Counted from the stretch's first letter, positions 35,650-48,274 are shown. The stretch: DNA of 64,000 nucleotides from Sediminicoccus sp. KRV36 (GCF_023243115.1 NZ_CP085081.1:3162001-3226000); one strand, 5' to 3'. The notes: generated by a model from the letters alone, not told the origin. Program-made: numbers and translations.

Positions 35650-36729
35650 CTATACGGGCGGATGCGCCTCGGGGGAAGCCTCTTCTGCGGTGCCGGTGGC
35701 CCATTCCTTCATGAGGGTATAGCCCAGCGCCAGCATCACCGGCCCCAGGAAAAGTCCGAGGAAGCCGAAGGCGAGGACGCCGCCCAGCGCACCCAGGATG
35801 GTCAGCAGCAGTGGCAGGTCGGCGCCACGGGAAATCAGCCAGGGCCGGATGAAATTATCCACCGACGAAATGCCCAGCGCCCCATAGGCCAGCATGAAGA
35901 CGCCCCAGCCCAGGCTGCCCGTGGCAAACAGCCAGATCGCCGCTGGCAGCCAGACAAGGGGCGCACCGACCGGGAGGATGGAAATCACCCCCGCGATGAC
36001 GCCGAGCAACGCTGGCTGCGGAACGCCCGCGATCCAGAGGCCAAAAGCCGTCATGAAGCCCTGCACCACCGCCGTGCCGAGCAGGCCATAGACGACGCCG
36101 CGCGTCACATTGCCTGTCAGTTCCCACAGATGCGCCGCGCGCGCGCCCGCCAGCCGCTCCAGCAGGGCGTAGGTGTGGCGTGCCAGCGCCGGGCCGTCCT
36201 TGTAGATAAAGAAGGCAAGCAGGATCGCGACCAGCATCTCCGCAATGCCCGAGAGCAGCGCCAGCAGAACCGAAAGCCCCAATTGCGCGATGGTACCTGC
36301 ATAGGGCCGCAGCGCCTGGATCAGATGCGAGGTATCGCCGGCGAAGGCCTGCCACCATTCATTCAGATAGCTGCCAACCACCGGAATTAGCAGGAACGTG
36401 GCCGAGAGATCGGGCAGGCCCTCGCTGAAAATCCGCTCGATCCAGTTGCGGATGCCATCAATATCCTCGCGCTGCACCGGCGTCGCGAAGATCAGCGGCA
36501 GGCCGATCAGCAGGAATTCGGCGGTGACCATGACGCCCGCCGCCGAACTGCGGCCAAGCTTCATCCGGTCCGTCAGGGCGCGATAAGCCGGCCAGGTGCA
36601 GAAGACCAGGATCACCGCCCAGAGCAAGGCCGAGATGAAGGGCCTCAGTACCAGGAAACACCCCGCCGCCAGGGCGAACGCCGCCAGCAGGCCGACCAGC
36701 CGCGCCAGTTGTTCCTTCGTCTCCATCAT
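35650..36729 (-). CDS. AI-2E family transporter (PerM/TqsA-like)
   Basis: 359 aa from ATG 36729 (or the following ATG, 36726). Seven to eight membrane helices, with the ALLWAVILVFCTWPAYRAL segment and the C-terminal half IAGVISILPVGAPLVWLPAAIWL...GALGGVLAFGFLGLFLGPV, identify the AI-2 exporter/permease family. Substrate in this organism unknown. Confidence 0.9.
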   Translation of the reverse strand: MMETKEQLARLVGLLAAFALAAGCFLVLRPFISALLWAVILVFCTWPAYRALTDRMKLGRSSAAGVMVTAEFLLIGLPLIFATPVQREDIDGIRNWIERIFSEGLPDLSATFLLIPVVGSYLNEWWQAFAGDTSHLIQALRPYAGTIAQLGLSVLLALLSGIAEMLVAILLAFFIYKDGPALARHTYALLERLAGARAAHLWELTGNVTRGVVYGLLGTAVVQGFMTAFGLWIAGVPQPALLGVIAGVISILPVGAPLVWLPAAIWLFATGSLGWGVFMLAYGALGISSVDNFIRPWLISRGADLPLLLTILGALGGVLAFGFLGLFLGPVMLALGYTLMKEWATGTAEEASPEAHPPV

Positions 36730-36772
36730 CCACCCTTTGCCCAGATCCGCAGGAAGACTGTAGCATGGTCAG

Positions 36773-37432
36773 GTGAATATCCTTGCACCACCCCAGCCGC
36801 GGCTTTCCGTCGAGATCGTCTTCGATCTCGTCTGCCCTTGGTGCTATCTGGGCATCCGGCGGCTGATGCGCGTGCTGACCGAGCGGCACGACCTCCAGCC
36901 CGACCTGCATTGGCGCCCCTTCCTGCTGAACCCCGAAATCGCACCCGGCGGAATCCCGCGGCAGGATTGGCTTGCGCGCAAGTTCGGCGGAGAGGATCGG
37001 GCGCGGCGGCTGCATGGCACCATCACCGATCTCGGCCGCGCCGAGGGCATCGAGTTCCGGTTTGACCTGCTGCGCCGCATCCCAGCCAGCCTGGATGCCC
37101 ATCGCCTGTTGCGCTGGGCCGGCCGCCAGGCCTCGGTGGATCGCCTGGTGGAGCGGCTTTTCGCGGCCTATTTCTGCGAGGGGCTGGATATCGGCCAGAA
37201 CACCACCCTGGCCGCGCTGGCTGGGGAGGAAGGCTTCGATTCGGCCGCCGCGCTGCGCTTCCTGGGCGGCGCTGGCGAGACGGAGTGGGTGCATCTGGAA
37301 AACCTCCGCGCCCATCGCCTCGGCATCAACGGCGTGCCCTGCTTCCTGGTGGATGGCGAGCATGCCATCGCCGGCGCGCAGGAGGCCGAGGTGCTGGAAC
37401 GGCTGATCGAAGTGGCGCTGGCCGCCGGCTGA
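36773..37432 (+). CDS. DsbA-fold oxidoreductase (FrnE-like)
   Basis: 219 aa from GTG 36773. Cys21-Pro-Trp-Cys24 in FDLVCPWCYLGIRRL, then LHWRPFLLNPEIAPGGIPRQDWLARKFG and the cis-Pro segment INGVPCFLVDGEHAIAGAQ. No signal peptide, as in cytoplasmic FrnE relatives of DsbA. It is divergent from the AI-2E gene (43 bases apart). Confidence 0.93.
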   Translation: MNILAPPQPRLSVEIVFDLVCPWCYLGIRRLMRVLTERHDLQPDLHWRPFLLNPEIAPGGIPRQDWLARKFGGEDRARRLHGTITDLGRAEGIEFRFDLLRRIPASLDAHRLLRWAGRQASVDRLVERLFAAYFCEGLDIGQNTTLAALAGEEGFDSAAALRFLGGAGETEWVHLENLRAHRLGINGVPCFLVDGEHAIAGAQEAEVLERLIEVALAAG

Positions 37433-37438
37433 GGCAGA

Positions 37439-38416
37439 CTACTCCACCCGCGCCCCGCTATCCCGCGCCGCCTGCGCCCAGATCGGCGCATCCCGCCGCA
37501 ACTGGCTCGCGAAATCCTCGGGGCCGAGCCCAGTGAGCAGCAGGCGCATCGCCGCCAGTCGCTCCCGCCCCTGTGCTGTGCGGATCACGCCCAGCACGGC
37601 ATCGGCGAGGCGCTGGATGATGGCGGGCGGGGTGCCAGCCCGCATGACCAGACCGTTGAAGCCCAGGATTTCCAACCCGCCCGCGAAGCCCAGCTCCTGG
37701 AAGGTTGGCACATCCGGCAGCGGTGCAATGCGTTGTGTCCCGGTCACCGCCAGGGCTTTGAGGCGCCCATCCGCCACCTGCGGGATGCTGACCGCCTCGT
37801 CATTGATGGACATGAAGGCGTGCCCTGCCAGCACGTCCTGCACCGCCGCAGCCGAGCCACGATACGGCACATGGGACATCCGCACGCCCGCCGCCTTTTC
37901 CAGCATGGCGCCATAAAGATGCGACGCGGAGCCGATGCCGAAGGAAGCATACGACAACTCCCCCGGCCGCTGCCGCGCGAGAGCGAGCAGTTCCGCCAGG
38001 GAATTGATCCCGCGATCGGGCCGCACCGTCAGTACCAGTGCGGCCGTGCCGAATTGCACAACAGGGGCCATGTCCCGGAAGGTGTCATAGGGCGGCCCTG
38101 GATGGATCACCGGATTGATCAGCGTGGTCGAGGCATTCACATAGAGCACGGAATAGCCATCGGGGGGCGCCGCCAGCACCGCCTGCGTGCCGATGATGCC
38201 CTGCGCGCCCGCACGATTCTCGACGATGATGGGCTGCGGCAGGACCGTGCGCAGCTGTTCGGCCAGCCAGCGGGCCACAACGTCGGTCTGGCCGCCGGGC
38301 GGATAGGGGGCGACGAGGCGGATCGGGCGGTCGGGCCAATGGCCCTGTGCGAAAGCCGGGGTTGCGGCTGCCAGGGCCAGCCCCGGAAGGGCACGGCGAT
38401 GAAGCATCATGGGCAT
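37439..38416 (-). CDS. Bug/TctC-type periplasmic substrate-binding protein
   Basis: 325 aa with a signal peptide (about 23 residues, ending AFAQ). HWPDRPIRLVAPYPPGGQTDVVARWLAEQL and HVPYRGSAAAVQDVLAGHAF. Orphan, convergent with the FrnE-like gene. Divergence from the other two Bug proteins here suggests different ligands. Confidence 0.92.
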   Translation of the reverse strand: MPMMLHRRALPGLALAAATPAFAQGHWPDRPIRLVAPYPPGGQTDVVARWLAEQLRTVLPQPIIVENRAGAQGIIGTQAVLAAPPDGYSVLYVNASTTLINPVIHPGPPYDTFRDMAPVVQFGTAALVLTVRPDRGINSLAELLALARQRPGELSYASFGIGSASHLYGAMLEKAAGVRMSHVPYRGSAAAVQDVLAGHAFMSINDEAVSIPQVADGRLKALAVTGTQRIAPLPDVPTFQELGFAGGLEILGFNGLVMRAGTPPAIIQRLADAVLGVIRTAQGRERLAAMRLLLTGLGPEDFASQLRRDAPIWAQAARDSGARVE

Positions 38417-38489
38417 TCCTCCAGGGAGCCTCTCAGGGCTCCTCCGGGCGGAGGCTAGCGCTGCTGATCCGGGAATTCCCGCAAAATCG

Positions 38490-42169
<3,680 letters not shown>

Positions 42170-42173
<4 letters not shown>

Positions 42174-42484
42174 TTCAAATGATCCGGCTTGCCCGCGCCG
42201 GGCGCGGCACTCTCGGCGGCGATCCGGTCCAGCAGGGGGCCGCGCGCATCCAGGGGAATCGGACGGCGGCCGGAGAGCCAATCGGCCAGATCCACATCCG
42301 GCAATTCCATGATGGCATCCAGCTCGTCCAGTTCGGCAGCCGTCAGGCTCGCGATATGCCGGCGCACAAAGCCGCCGAACATCAGGTCGCACTCCTTGGT
42401 GCCGCGATGCAGCGCGCGGAACAGCATCCGGCGCTGGCGATGGGAGAGCTCGGGGGCTTCGTCAGGACTCGTCACACGAGGCAT
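42170..42484 (-). CDS. sdhE: SdhE-type FAD assembly factor
   Basis: 104 aa from ATG 42484. RRMLFRALHRGTKECDLMFGGFVRRHIASLTAAELDELDAIMELPDVDLADWLSG holds the conserved RGTKECD region of the SdhE/YgfY family that inserts covalent FAD into succinate dehydrogenase flavoprotein. It overlaps mfd (GTGA) and lies ten bases from the divergent recG start; recG-sdhE-mfd is a conserved alphaproteobacterial arrangement. Confidence 0.93.
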
Positions 42485-42494
42485 ATAGGGGGTT

Positions 42495-44585
42495 GTGAAC
42501 CCGAGTGTCAGCCTCTCGAACCTGTTTGAACCGCTCGAAACCCTGCCGGGGGTCGGGCCGAAGCGTGCTGCCCTCATCGCCAAGGCCTGCGGCGGGCCGC
42601 GGATTCTGGACCTGCTGTTTCATCTGCCCGACCGGATCGCGGCACGAATGCGCGTGACGCATGCCTCCCTGGCGCCAGCCGATCAGGACGCCGTGCTGCG
42701 CGTAACGCCCATCAGCAGTCGCACGGCGCTCAGCCGCGCCACCCGCCGCCGCTATGTGGAGTTGCGCACCGCCGAGGAAGTGACCCTGCGTTTCATGCAA
42801 TCCAACCTGGGCTGGATCGAGCGGCTGCTGCCGCAGGGGGAAGCGCGCTGGATTTCGGGCCGTATTCGCCCTGAGGGCGATGGCTGGTCCTGCATCAACC
42901 CCGATGTGGCGGCAGATGATGCAGCGCTGCCGAGCCTGGAAGCCATCTGGCCGCTGACCGATGGGTTGAAGCGCGGGCATCTCGCGCCGGCGATGGTCGC
43001 GGCACTGCAACGCCTTCCGGAGATGGAAGAATGGCAGGATGCCCCCTTGTTGGCGCGCGAATCCTGGCCCGGCTTTGCCGGGGCACTGCGCGCCCTGCAT
43101 ACGCCCCAAACCCGCCCGGATCAGAAGCCATGGGAACGCCTGGCCTATGACGAGGCACTGGCCGGGCAATTGGCCTTGGCCCTGCTGCGCCGGCGCAACC
43201 GTGAGGCCCCGGGCCGCCCACTGGCCGGCGATGGCGCGCTGAGGGGCGAGGCCCTGGCCCGATTCGGCCATCCCCCCACACCGGACCAGGCCAAGGCCCT
43301 GGCCGAAATTTCGGCCGATCTCTCCGCCCCGCACCGCATGCTGCGTCTGCTTCAAGGCGATGTTGGCTCGGGCAAGACGCTGGTCGCGGTACTGGCCATG
43401 CTCCAGGCGGTGGAAGCCGGCGCCCAGGCGGCCATCATGGCGCCCACGGAAATCCTGGCGCGGCAGCATTTGCGCACGCTGGAGAAGCTCTGCCCGGTGC
43501 CGGTGGCGCTGCTGGCCGGGTCGGTCAAGGGGCCAGAACGCCGGCGGGTGCTGCGGGGCTTCGCGGATGGCTCCATCAGGATTGCCATCGGCACCCACGC
43601 ACTGTTCCAGCAGGGGGTGGAGTTCCGGGACCTCGGCCTGGCCGTGGTAGATGAGCAGCATCGCTTCGGCGTGGCCCAGCGCCTCGAGCTGGCCGGCAAG
43701 GGCGCCTTGGCGGATATGCTGGTGATGACCGCCACCCCCATCCCGCGCACGCTGCAACTCACGCAATGGGGCGAAATGCGGGTCAGCCGCATTGCGGGCA
43801 AGCCGGCCGGCCGCCAACCCATCGCAACCCGCATCGCCAGCGGCGCGCGCCTGCCCGAAATCATCGCCCGCATGCGCCAGGCACTGGAACGGGGTGAGCG
43901 CGCCTATTGGGTGGTGCGGGCCATCACCGGCGGTGAGCATGATGACAGCATCGCGGCGGAGACCCGCTTCGCCGAACTCTCCGAGCTGTTTCCGGGCCGC
44001 GTCGGCCTCGCCCATGGCGAATTGGAGATGGACCGGCGCGAACAGGCCCTGGCGGATTTCGCGACGGGCCGGACGCAGATCCTGGTGGCGACCACCGTCA
44101 TCGAGGTGGGCGTGGATGTGCCCGAAGCCACCATCATCCTGATCGAGCAGGCCGAGCGCTTTGGCCTCTCGGCCCTGCACCAGCTGCGCGGCCGGGTCGG
44201 GCGCGGGTCCAAGCCCTCCTCCTGCCTCCTGGTGCATTCCGAGCAGCTCTCCGAGCGCGAGCGCGAGCGACTGCTCATCCTGCGCGACACGGAGGATGGC
44301 TTTGTCATCGCCGAGGAGGATCTGCGCCTGCGCGGGGGGGGTGAGGCGCTGGGGACCCGCCAGGCGGGCCAGGCCCAGTTTCGGCTGGGCCTGCGCGGCG
44401 AGGATGAGGCCGCCGCCAGCCGCGCCGCCACGCGCCAGAACGCGCTGATCGAGATGGCAGCCGGGGATGCCGAGGTTCTGCTGACCCGTGATCCGCACCT
44501 GACATCGCCGCGCGGGGTTGCGGCGCGGCAACTTCTGCGGCTGTTTGACAAGGAGGGCGCCGTGGCGCTCCTGGCGGCCGGGTGA
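42495..44585 (+). CDS. recG: ATP-dependent DNA helicase RecG
   Basis: 696 aa from GTG 42495. Wedge domain start FEPLETLPGVGPKRAALIAKACG, then helicase motifs GDVGSGKTLVA (I), VVDEQHRFGV (II, DEQH), TATPIPRTLQL (III) and VATTVIEVGVDVPEATIILIEQAERFGLSALHQLRGRVGR (V-VI). RecG remodels stalled forks and Holliday junctions. Start codon is ten bases from divergent sdhE. Confidence 0.97.
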   Translation: MNPSVSLSNLFEPLETLPGVGPKRAALIAKACGGPRILDLLFHLPDRIAARMRVTHASLAPADQDAVLRVTPISSRTALSRATRRRYVELRTAEEVTLRFMQSNLGWIERLLPQGEARWISGRIRPEGDGWSCINPDVAADDAALPSLEAIWPLTDGLKRGHLAPAMVAALQRLPEMEEWQDAPLLARESWPGFAGALRALHTPQTRPDQKPWERLAYDEALAGQLALALLRRRNREAPGRPLAGDGALRGEALARFGHPPTPDQAKALAEISADLSAPHRMLRLLQGDVGSGKTLVAVLAMLQAVEAGAQAAIMAPTEILARQHLRTLEKLCPVPVALLAGSVKGPERRRVLRGFADGSIRIAIGTHALFQQGVEFRDLGLAVVDEQHRFGVAQRLELAGKGALADMLVMTATPIPRTLQLTQWGEMRVSRIAGKPAGRQPIATRIASGARLPEIIARMRQALERGERAYWVVRAITGGEHDDSIAAETRFAELSELFPGRVGLAHGELEMDRREQALADFATGRTQILVATTVIEVGVDVPEATIILIEQAERFGLSALHQLRGRVGRGSKPSSCLLVHSEQLSERERERLLILRDTEDGFVIAEEDLRLRGGGEALGTRQAGQAQFRLGLRGEDEAAASRAATRQNALIEMAAGDAEVLLTRDPHLTSPRGVAARQLLRLFDKEGAVALLAAG

Positions 44586-44640
44586 CTTGAATTCCTTGCC
44601 CAGTTTTTTAAATCGGCCTGCCGAACCGGGAGACCATCGG

Positions 44641-45366
44641 GTGACTGCCCTGATCGAAATCGAAGGCCTGACCAAAAGCTTCGGCGGCTTCACCGCCGTG
44701 AATGACGTGAGCTTTGCCGTAGCGCGCGGCGAAGTGGTGGGCTTCCTCGGGCCCAATGGGGCTGGCAAATCCACCACCATGCGCATGCTGGCGGGCTTCA
44801 TGCTGCCCAGCGCCGGCACCGCCCGAATCTGCGGCGAGGATGTGGTGAAGCGCCCCGTGGCAGCCAAGCGCCAGCTCGGCTTCCTGCCCGAGGGCGCGCC
44901 CACCTACCCGGAGATGAGTGTCACCGACTTCCTGGATTTCTGCGCCCGCATCCGCGGCTTCTCCGGCGCCGAGCGGGCCACGCGCGTGGACCACGCCATG
45001 GCGCTGACGCAGCTCGAAGGGGTGCGGCTGCAACCCATCGAGACCCTCTCCAAGGGGTTCAAGCGCCGCGTCGGCCTGGCCCAGGCGCTGCTGCACTCTC
45101 CCCCTGTGCTGGTGCTGGATGAGCCGACCGATGGCCTCGACCCCAACCAGAAGCATGAGGTGCGCGAGTTGATCCGTGCCATGGCGCCCGAGAAGGCGAT
45201 CATCATCTCGACCCATATCCTCGAGGAGGTCTCGGCCGTCTGCACACGGGCCATCGTCATCGCCCGAGGCCGGGTCCTGGCCGACGCGACGCCGGCCGCA
45301 CTGGTCGCTGACGGACGCAGCATGGAGGAGGTGTTCCGCAGCCTCACCCTGGGAGAAGCCCCATGA
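44641..45366 (+). CDS. Gld-type ABC transporter ATP-binding protein (GldA-like)
   Basis: 241 aa from GTG 44641. Walker A GPNGAGKSTTMRML, signature LSKGFKRRVGLAQAL and Walker B VLVLDEPTDGLDPNQ are complete. The family energises Gld/auxiliary ABC exporters; in non-gliding proteobacteria its partner genes, as here, are a permease, a GldG-like protein and DUF4340. Its stop overlaps the ATG at 45363. Confidence 0.93.
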   Translation: MTALIEIEGLTKSFGGFTAVNDVSFAVARGEVVGFLGPNGAGKSTTMRMLAGFMLPSAGTARICGEDVVKRPVAAKRQLGFLPEGAPTYPEMSVTDFLDFCARIRGFSGAERATRVDHAMALTQLEGVRLQPIETLSKGFKRRVGLAQALLHSPPVLVLDEPTDGLDPNQKHEVRELIRAMAPEKAIIISTHILEEVSAVCTRAIVIARGRVLADATPAALVADGRSMEEVFRSLTLGEAP

Positions 45367-45542
45367 ACGCCGCCGATTCACGCCTCCGGGCCAAGGCCCT
45401 CCAGCGATCGGAGGCCAACTGCTCTCCTGCCACCGATTCACGCCTCCGGGCCAAGGCCCTCCAGCGATCGGAGGCCAACTGCTCTCCTGCCACCGATTCA
45501 CGCCTCCGGGCCAAGGCCCTCCAGCGATCGGAGGCCGCATGA
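45363..45542 (+). CDS. Small repeat-derived ORF linking ATPase and permease genes, 59 aa
   Basis: ATG at 45363 overlaps the ATPase stop (ATGA); the frame consists of three copies of DSRLRAKALQRSEA with a NCSPAT spacer and ends at TGA 45540-45542, which overlaps the permease ATG (ATGA). The opening ATGAACGCCGCC is repeated exactly at the permease start, 45539. The 60-base period keeps the frame open. It may be translated as a relay between the two genes rather than for a useful product. Confidence 0.4.
   Translation: MNAADSRLRAKALQRSEANCSPATDSRLRAKALQRSEANCSPATDSRLRAKALQRSEAA
45373..45537 (+). repeat. 60-bp tandem repeats between ATPase and permease genes
   Basis: Three identical 43-base cores, starting CGATTCACGCCTCCGG and ending GCGATCGGAGGCC, are separated by identical 17-base spacers. 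Each core can fold (GCCTCC with GGAGGC, GGGCC with GGCCC) and contains one GATTC and one GATC. The block is flanked on both sides by CATGAACGCCGCC. Confidence 0.95.
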
Positions 45543-46270
45543 ACGCCGCCCTGACGGTCGCCAGGCGCGAGTTCGCGGCCTATTTCGCAACGCCCGTCGC
45601 CACCGTGTTCATCGTGATCTTCCTGGTGCTCTCGGGGGCGCTGACCTTCACGCTCGGTGGGTTCTTCGGGCGTGGCCAGGCTGATCTGCTGCCATTTTTC
45701 GGCTTCATCCCCTGGCTGTTCCTGTTCCTCGTCCCGGCCCTCACCATGCGTCTCTGGGCCGAGGAACGGCGCCTGGGCACGATTGAACTGCTGCTGACGC
45801 TGCCCATCACGGCGGGCCAGGCGGTGATCGGGAAATTCCTTGCCGCCTGGGCGTTCTGCGCGGTGGCGCTGGCCTTGACCTTCCCCCTCGTCATCACCGT
45901 GAACGTCCTGGGCGAGCCGGATAATGGCGTGATCCTGACCGGCTATCTCGGCTGCCTGCTGGTCGCGGGCGCCTATCTGGCCATCGGTGCCGCGATTTCG
46001 GCCCTCACGCGGAACCAGGTCATCGCCTTCGTGCTTGCCGTCGCGGGCTGTTTCGTCTTTGCCGCCGCGGGCTCTCCGGTGGTGACGGAGTTCCTGTCAT
46101 CCAGGCTGCCCATCCTTGCCGAGATCGCCCGCGGGGTCAGTGTGGGTGAACGCATCAACGGCTTCACCCGAGGCGTCATCTCCGCCAAGGATTTCATCTT
46201 CTTCGCGAGCTTCATCGGCTTCTGGCTTTTCGTGAATGCCGTCATCCTTGAACACAAGAAGGCGGATTGA
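45539..46270 (+). CDS. ABC transporter permease (GldF-like)
   Basis: 243 aa from ATG 45539. MNAALTVARREFAAYFATPVATVFIVIFLVLSGALTF begins the first of six membrane helices; RLWAEERRLGTIELLLTLPITAGQAVIGKFLAA is the ABC-2 EAA-like cytoplasmic segment. It shares its first codons with the relay ORF start upstream. Makes the membrane channel with the GldA-like ATPase. Confidence 0.92.
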   Translation: MNAALTVARREFAAYFATPVATVFIVIFLVLSGALTFTLGGFFGRGQADLLPFFGFIPWLFLFLVPALTMRLWAEERRLGTIELLLTLPITAGQAVIGKFLAAWAFCAVALALTFPLVITVNVLGEPDNGVILTGYLGCLLVAGAYLAIGAAISALTRNQVIAFVLAVAGCFVFAAAGSPVVTEFLSSRLPILAEIARGVSVGERINGFTRGVISAKDFIFFASFIGFWLFVNAVILEHKKAD

Positions 46271-46274
46271 GGCC

Positions 46275-48194
46275 ATGCGGAATTCCCGCCTCACCTTTTC
46301 CCTGCTCGGCGTGGTGGCCGCATTCATGCTGGCTGTCGGCGTGAATATGCTGGCGGACCGCCTGCTCGGCGCCGCACGCGCGGATCTGACGGAAAACCAG
46401 CTCTACACCCTCTCCCCCGGCACGCGGCAGGTGCTGGGCGGGTTGCAGGATCCGATCACGCTGCGCTTTTTCTATTCCCGCAAACTCGGTGCCGAGGCGC
46501 CGCAATTCGGCGCCTATGCCGAGCGCGTGCGGGAGATGCTGCGGGAATATGTCGCCACATCGCGTGGCAAGCTGCGCCTGGAAATCTTCGACCCCGAGCC
46601 GTTCTCCGAAGTCGAGGACCGTGCCGTGGCGCTGGGCATGCAGGGCGTGCCGCTCGATCAGGCCGGCGAGCAGGTCTATTTCGGCCTGGCCGCCAGCAAC
46701 CAGGTGGATGAAGAACGCAATATCCCCTTCTTCCAGCCCGAGCGTGAACGCTTCCTGGAAGCCGATCTGACGCGCCTCATCTTCGAACTGTCCAGCCCCG
46801 CCAAGCCCGTCCTCGGCGTCATGTCGCCCCTGCCGCTGAATGGCGATCCGCGCGCCATGATGATGCGCCAGCCGGCCCTGGCGCAGCCCCAGGTGGTAAT
46901 GCGTCAGCTGCGCGAGAATTTCACCGTGCAGGACATCGCCTTTGACGTGCAGGTCATCCCGCCCGAGGTGCGGATCCTGCTGCTCGCCCACCCGCAGGAC
47001 CTGCCGGAGGCGGCGCAATATGCCGTCGACCAGTTCGTCATGCGTGGCGGCAAGCTGTTCCTGATGATCGACCCGCATAGCGAGATGCAGGCGGCGCGCC
47101 CGGGCCCCGGCGGCAGGCCGCCCACCAACACCGCCTCCATCCTGCCGCGCCTGCTGGAAGCCTGGGGCATCGAGGCGCCGGCCGATCGTGTGGTGCTGGA
47201 TCTGCGCGGCGCCTGGCGCGTGCGCGCGGCGCCCACGGAACGTGTGCAGGCGGTGGACTACATCGCCTGGTTCAACCTTCAGGGCGACAGTGTGAACCGC
47301 CAGGAAGTGGCAACGGCGCTGATCGAGCAGGTCACCGTCGCCTCCTCGGGTTATCTGCGGCCACGGCCCAATGCAGGGATCGAGTTCATCCCGCTGCTGA
47401 CCAGCTCCGCACAATCCATGCTGGTGGATGCGGCGCGGGTGCGCAGCGAGCCCTCGCCCACGCGCATCCTGGCGGATTTCCGCGCCGATGGAGAACGCCG
47501 CGTGATTGCCGCCCGTGTGCGCGGCAATCTGCGGAGCGCCTTCCAGGAGGGCGCGCCCGCCCCTGCCGAAGGCGTGGAACGCCCGGCCGATTTCCCGGCG
47601 CATCTGGCCCGCAGCGAGGGCGCCGCCAATCTCGTGATCGTGCATGACACGGACCTCCTGGAGGACCGCTTCTGGGTCCGTGTGCAGGAATTCTTTGGCC
47701 AGCCGGTCGCCAATCCCTTCTCGGGCAATGGCAGCTTTGTGGTGAATGTGGCGGATACGCTGGCCGGATCGGATGCGATGATCAGCCTGCGTTCGCGCGG
47801 CGAATCCCAACGCCCCTTCGAGTTGGTGGAAGATATCCGCCGGCAGGCCGACGCCCAGTTCCGCCAGAGCGAACAACAACTGACCGAACGCCTGCAAGCC
47901 ACCGAGCGCCGCCTGCGTGAGTTGCGCCAGGGAACTGGCGGTGAGGGCGCGCGCAACACCAACCAGACCGTCATCACCGCCGAGCAGCGCGCGGAAATTG
48001 ACCGTGCGCGCGAGGAAATCGCCAATACACGGCGGCAATTGCGCGCGGTCCAGCTCGAGCTGCGGCGCGACATCGAGACGCTGGAAACCTGGCTGCGCGT
48101 CTTCAACATCGCGCTGGTGCCGGTGCTATTGACCCTCTTTGCCGTGGTGCTCGGCGTGCTGCGCAGCCGGCGTCGCGCGAGGGCGCGCGCGTGA
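46275..48194 (+). CDS. GldG-like ABC-associated protein, 639 aa
   Basis: ATG at 46275, four bases after the permease. One N-terminal membrane helix (about 8-30), DLTENQLYTLSPGTRQVLGGLQDPITLRFFYS (GldG family start), a periplasmic DUF4350-like region (IRILLLAHPQDLPEAAQYAVDQFVMRGGKLFLMIDPHSE) and a C-terminal coiled coil (about 530-610) with a last membrane helix before an Arg/Ala-rich end. The ABC-2 complex GldFG/DUF4340 is generally assigned to surface or envelope functions; the substrate is unknown. Confidence 0.9.
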   Translation: MRNSRLTFSLLGVVAAFMLAVGVNMLADRLLGAARADLTENQLYTLSPGTRQVLGGLQDPITLRFFYSRKLGAEAPQFGAYAERVREMLREYVATSRGKLRLEIFDPEPFSEVEDRAVALGMQGVPLDQAGEQVYFGLAASNQVDEERNIPFFQPERERFLEADLTRLIFELSSPAKPVLGVMSPLPLNGDPRAMMMRQPALAQPQVVMRQLRENFTVQDIAFDVQVIPPEVRILLLAHPQDLPEAAQYAVDQFVMRGGKLFLMIDPHSEMQAARPGPGGRPPTNTASILPRLLEAWGIEAPADRVVLDLRGAWRVRAAPTERVQAVDYIAWFNLQGDSVNRQEVATALIEQVTVASSGYLRPRPNAGIEFIPLLTSSAQSMLVDAARVRSEPSPTRILADFRADGERRVIAARVRGNLRSAFQEGAPAPAEGVERPADFPAHLARSEGAANLVIVHDTDLLEDRFWVRVQEFFGQPVANPFSGNGSFVVNVADTLAGSDAMISLRSRGESQRPFELVEDIRRQADAQFRQSEQQLTERLQATERRLRELRQGTGGEGARNTNQTVITAEQRAEIDRAREEIANTRRQLRAVQLELRRDIETLETWLRVFNIALVPVLLTLFAVVLGVLRSRRRARARA

Positions 48195-48248
48195 TGAAGC
48201 AACGCGAGGGCGCGCGCGTGATGAAGCAACGCGAGGGCGCGCGCGTGA
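48177..48248 (+). repeat. 27-bp tandem repeats across the GldG-like/DUF4340 junction
   Basis: GCGAGGGCGCGCGCGTGATGAAGCAAC occurs at 48177 and 48204, and its first 18 bases again at 48231. Each unit repeats the end of the GldG-like gene with its stop (GTGATG) followed by ATGAAGCAAC. Period 27, a multiple of three. Confidence 0.95.
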
Positions 48249-48274
48249 AGGGCATCATGAGGGCACACGCATGA
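48194..48274 (+). CDS. Small repeat-derived ORF linking GldG-like and DUF4340 genes, 26 aa
   Basis: ATG at 48194 overlaps the GldG-like stop (TGATG). The frame MKQREGARV, MKQREGARV, then KGIMRAHA ends in TGA at 48272-48274, overlapping the DUF4340 ATG (ATGA). It mirrors the 45363 ORF. Translation is inferred only from the overlaps; a coupling leader is as likely as a functional peptide. Confidence 0.35.
   Translation: MKQREGARVMKQREGARVKGIMRAHA

Noticed and set aside
42462..44903. 813-codon minus-strand frame
   Set aside because: Antisense shadow of recG.
45373..45537. CRISPR array
   Set aside because: The 17-base spacers are identical, not unique; it is a tandem repeat.
44608..45540. Long minus-strand frame with WPPIAGGPWPGGVNR repeats
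   Set aside because: It is the antisense reading of the ABC ATPase gene and the 60-bp array; the plus strand has complete Walker motifs.
45363..45540. Insertion sequence with ATGAACGCCGCC target duplication
   Set aside because: No transposase or terminal inverted repeats; the flanking identity is more simply a duplicated gene start. Kept only as an alternative.
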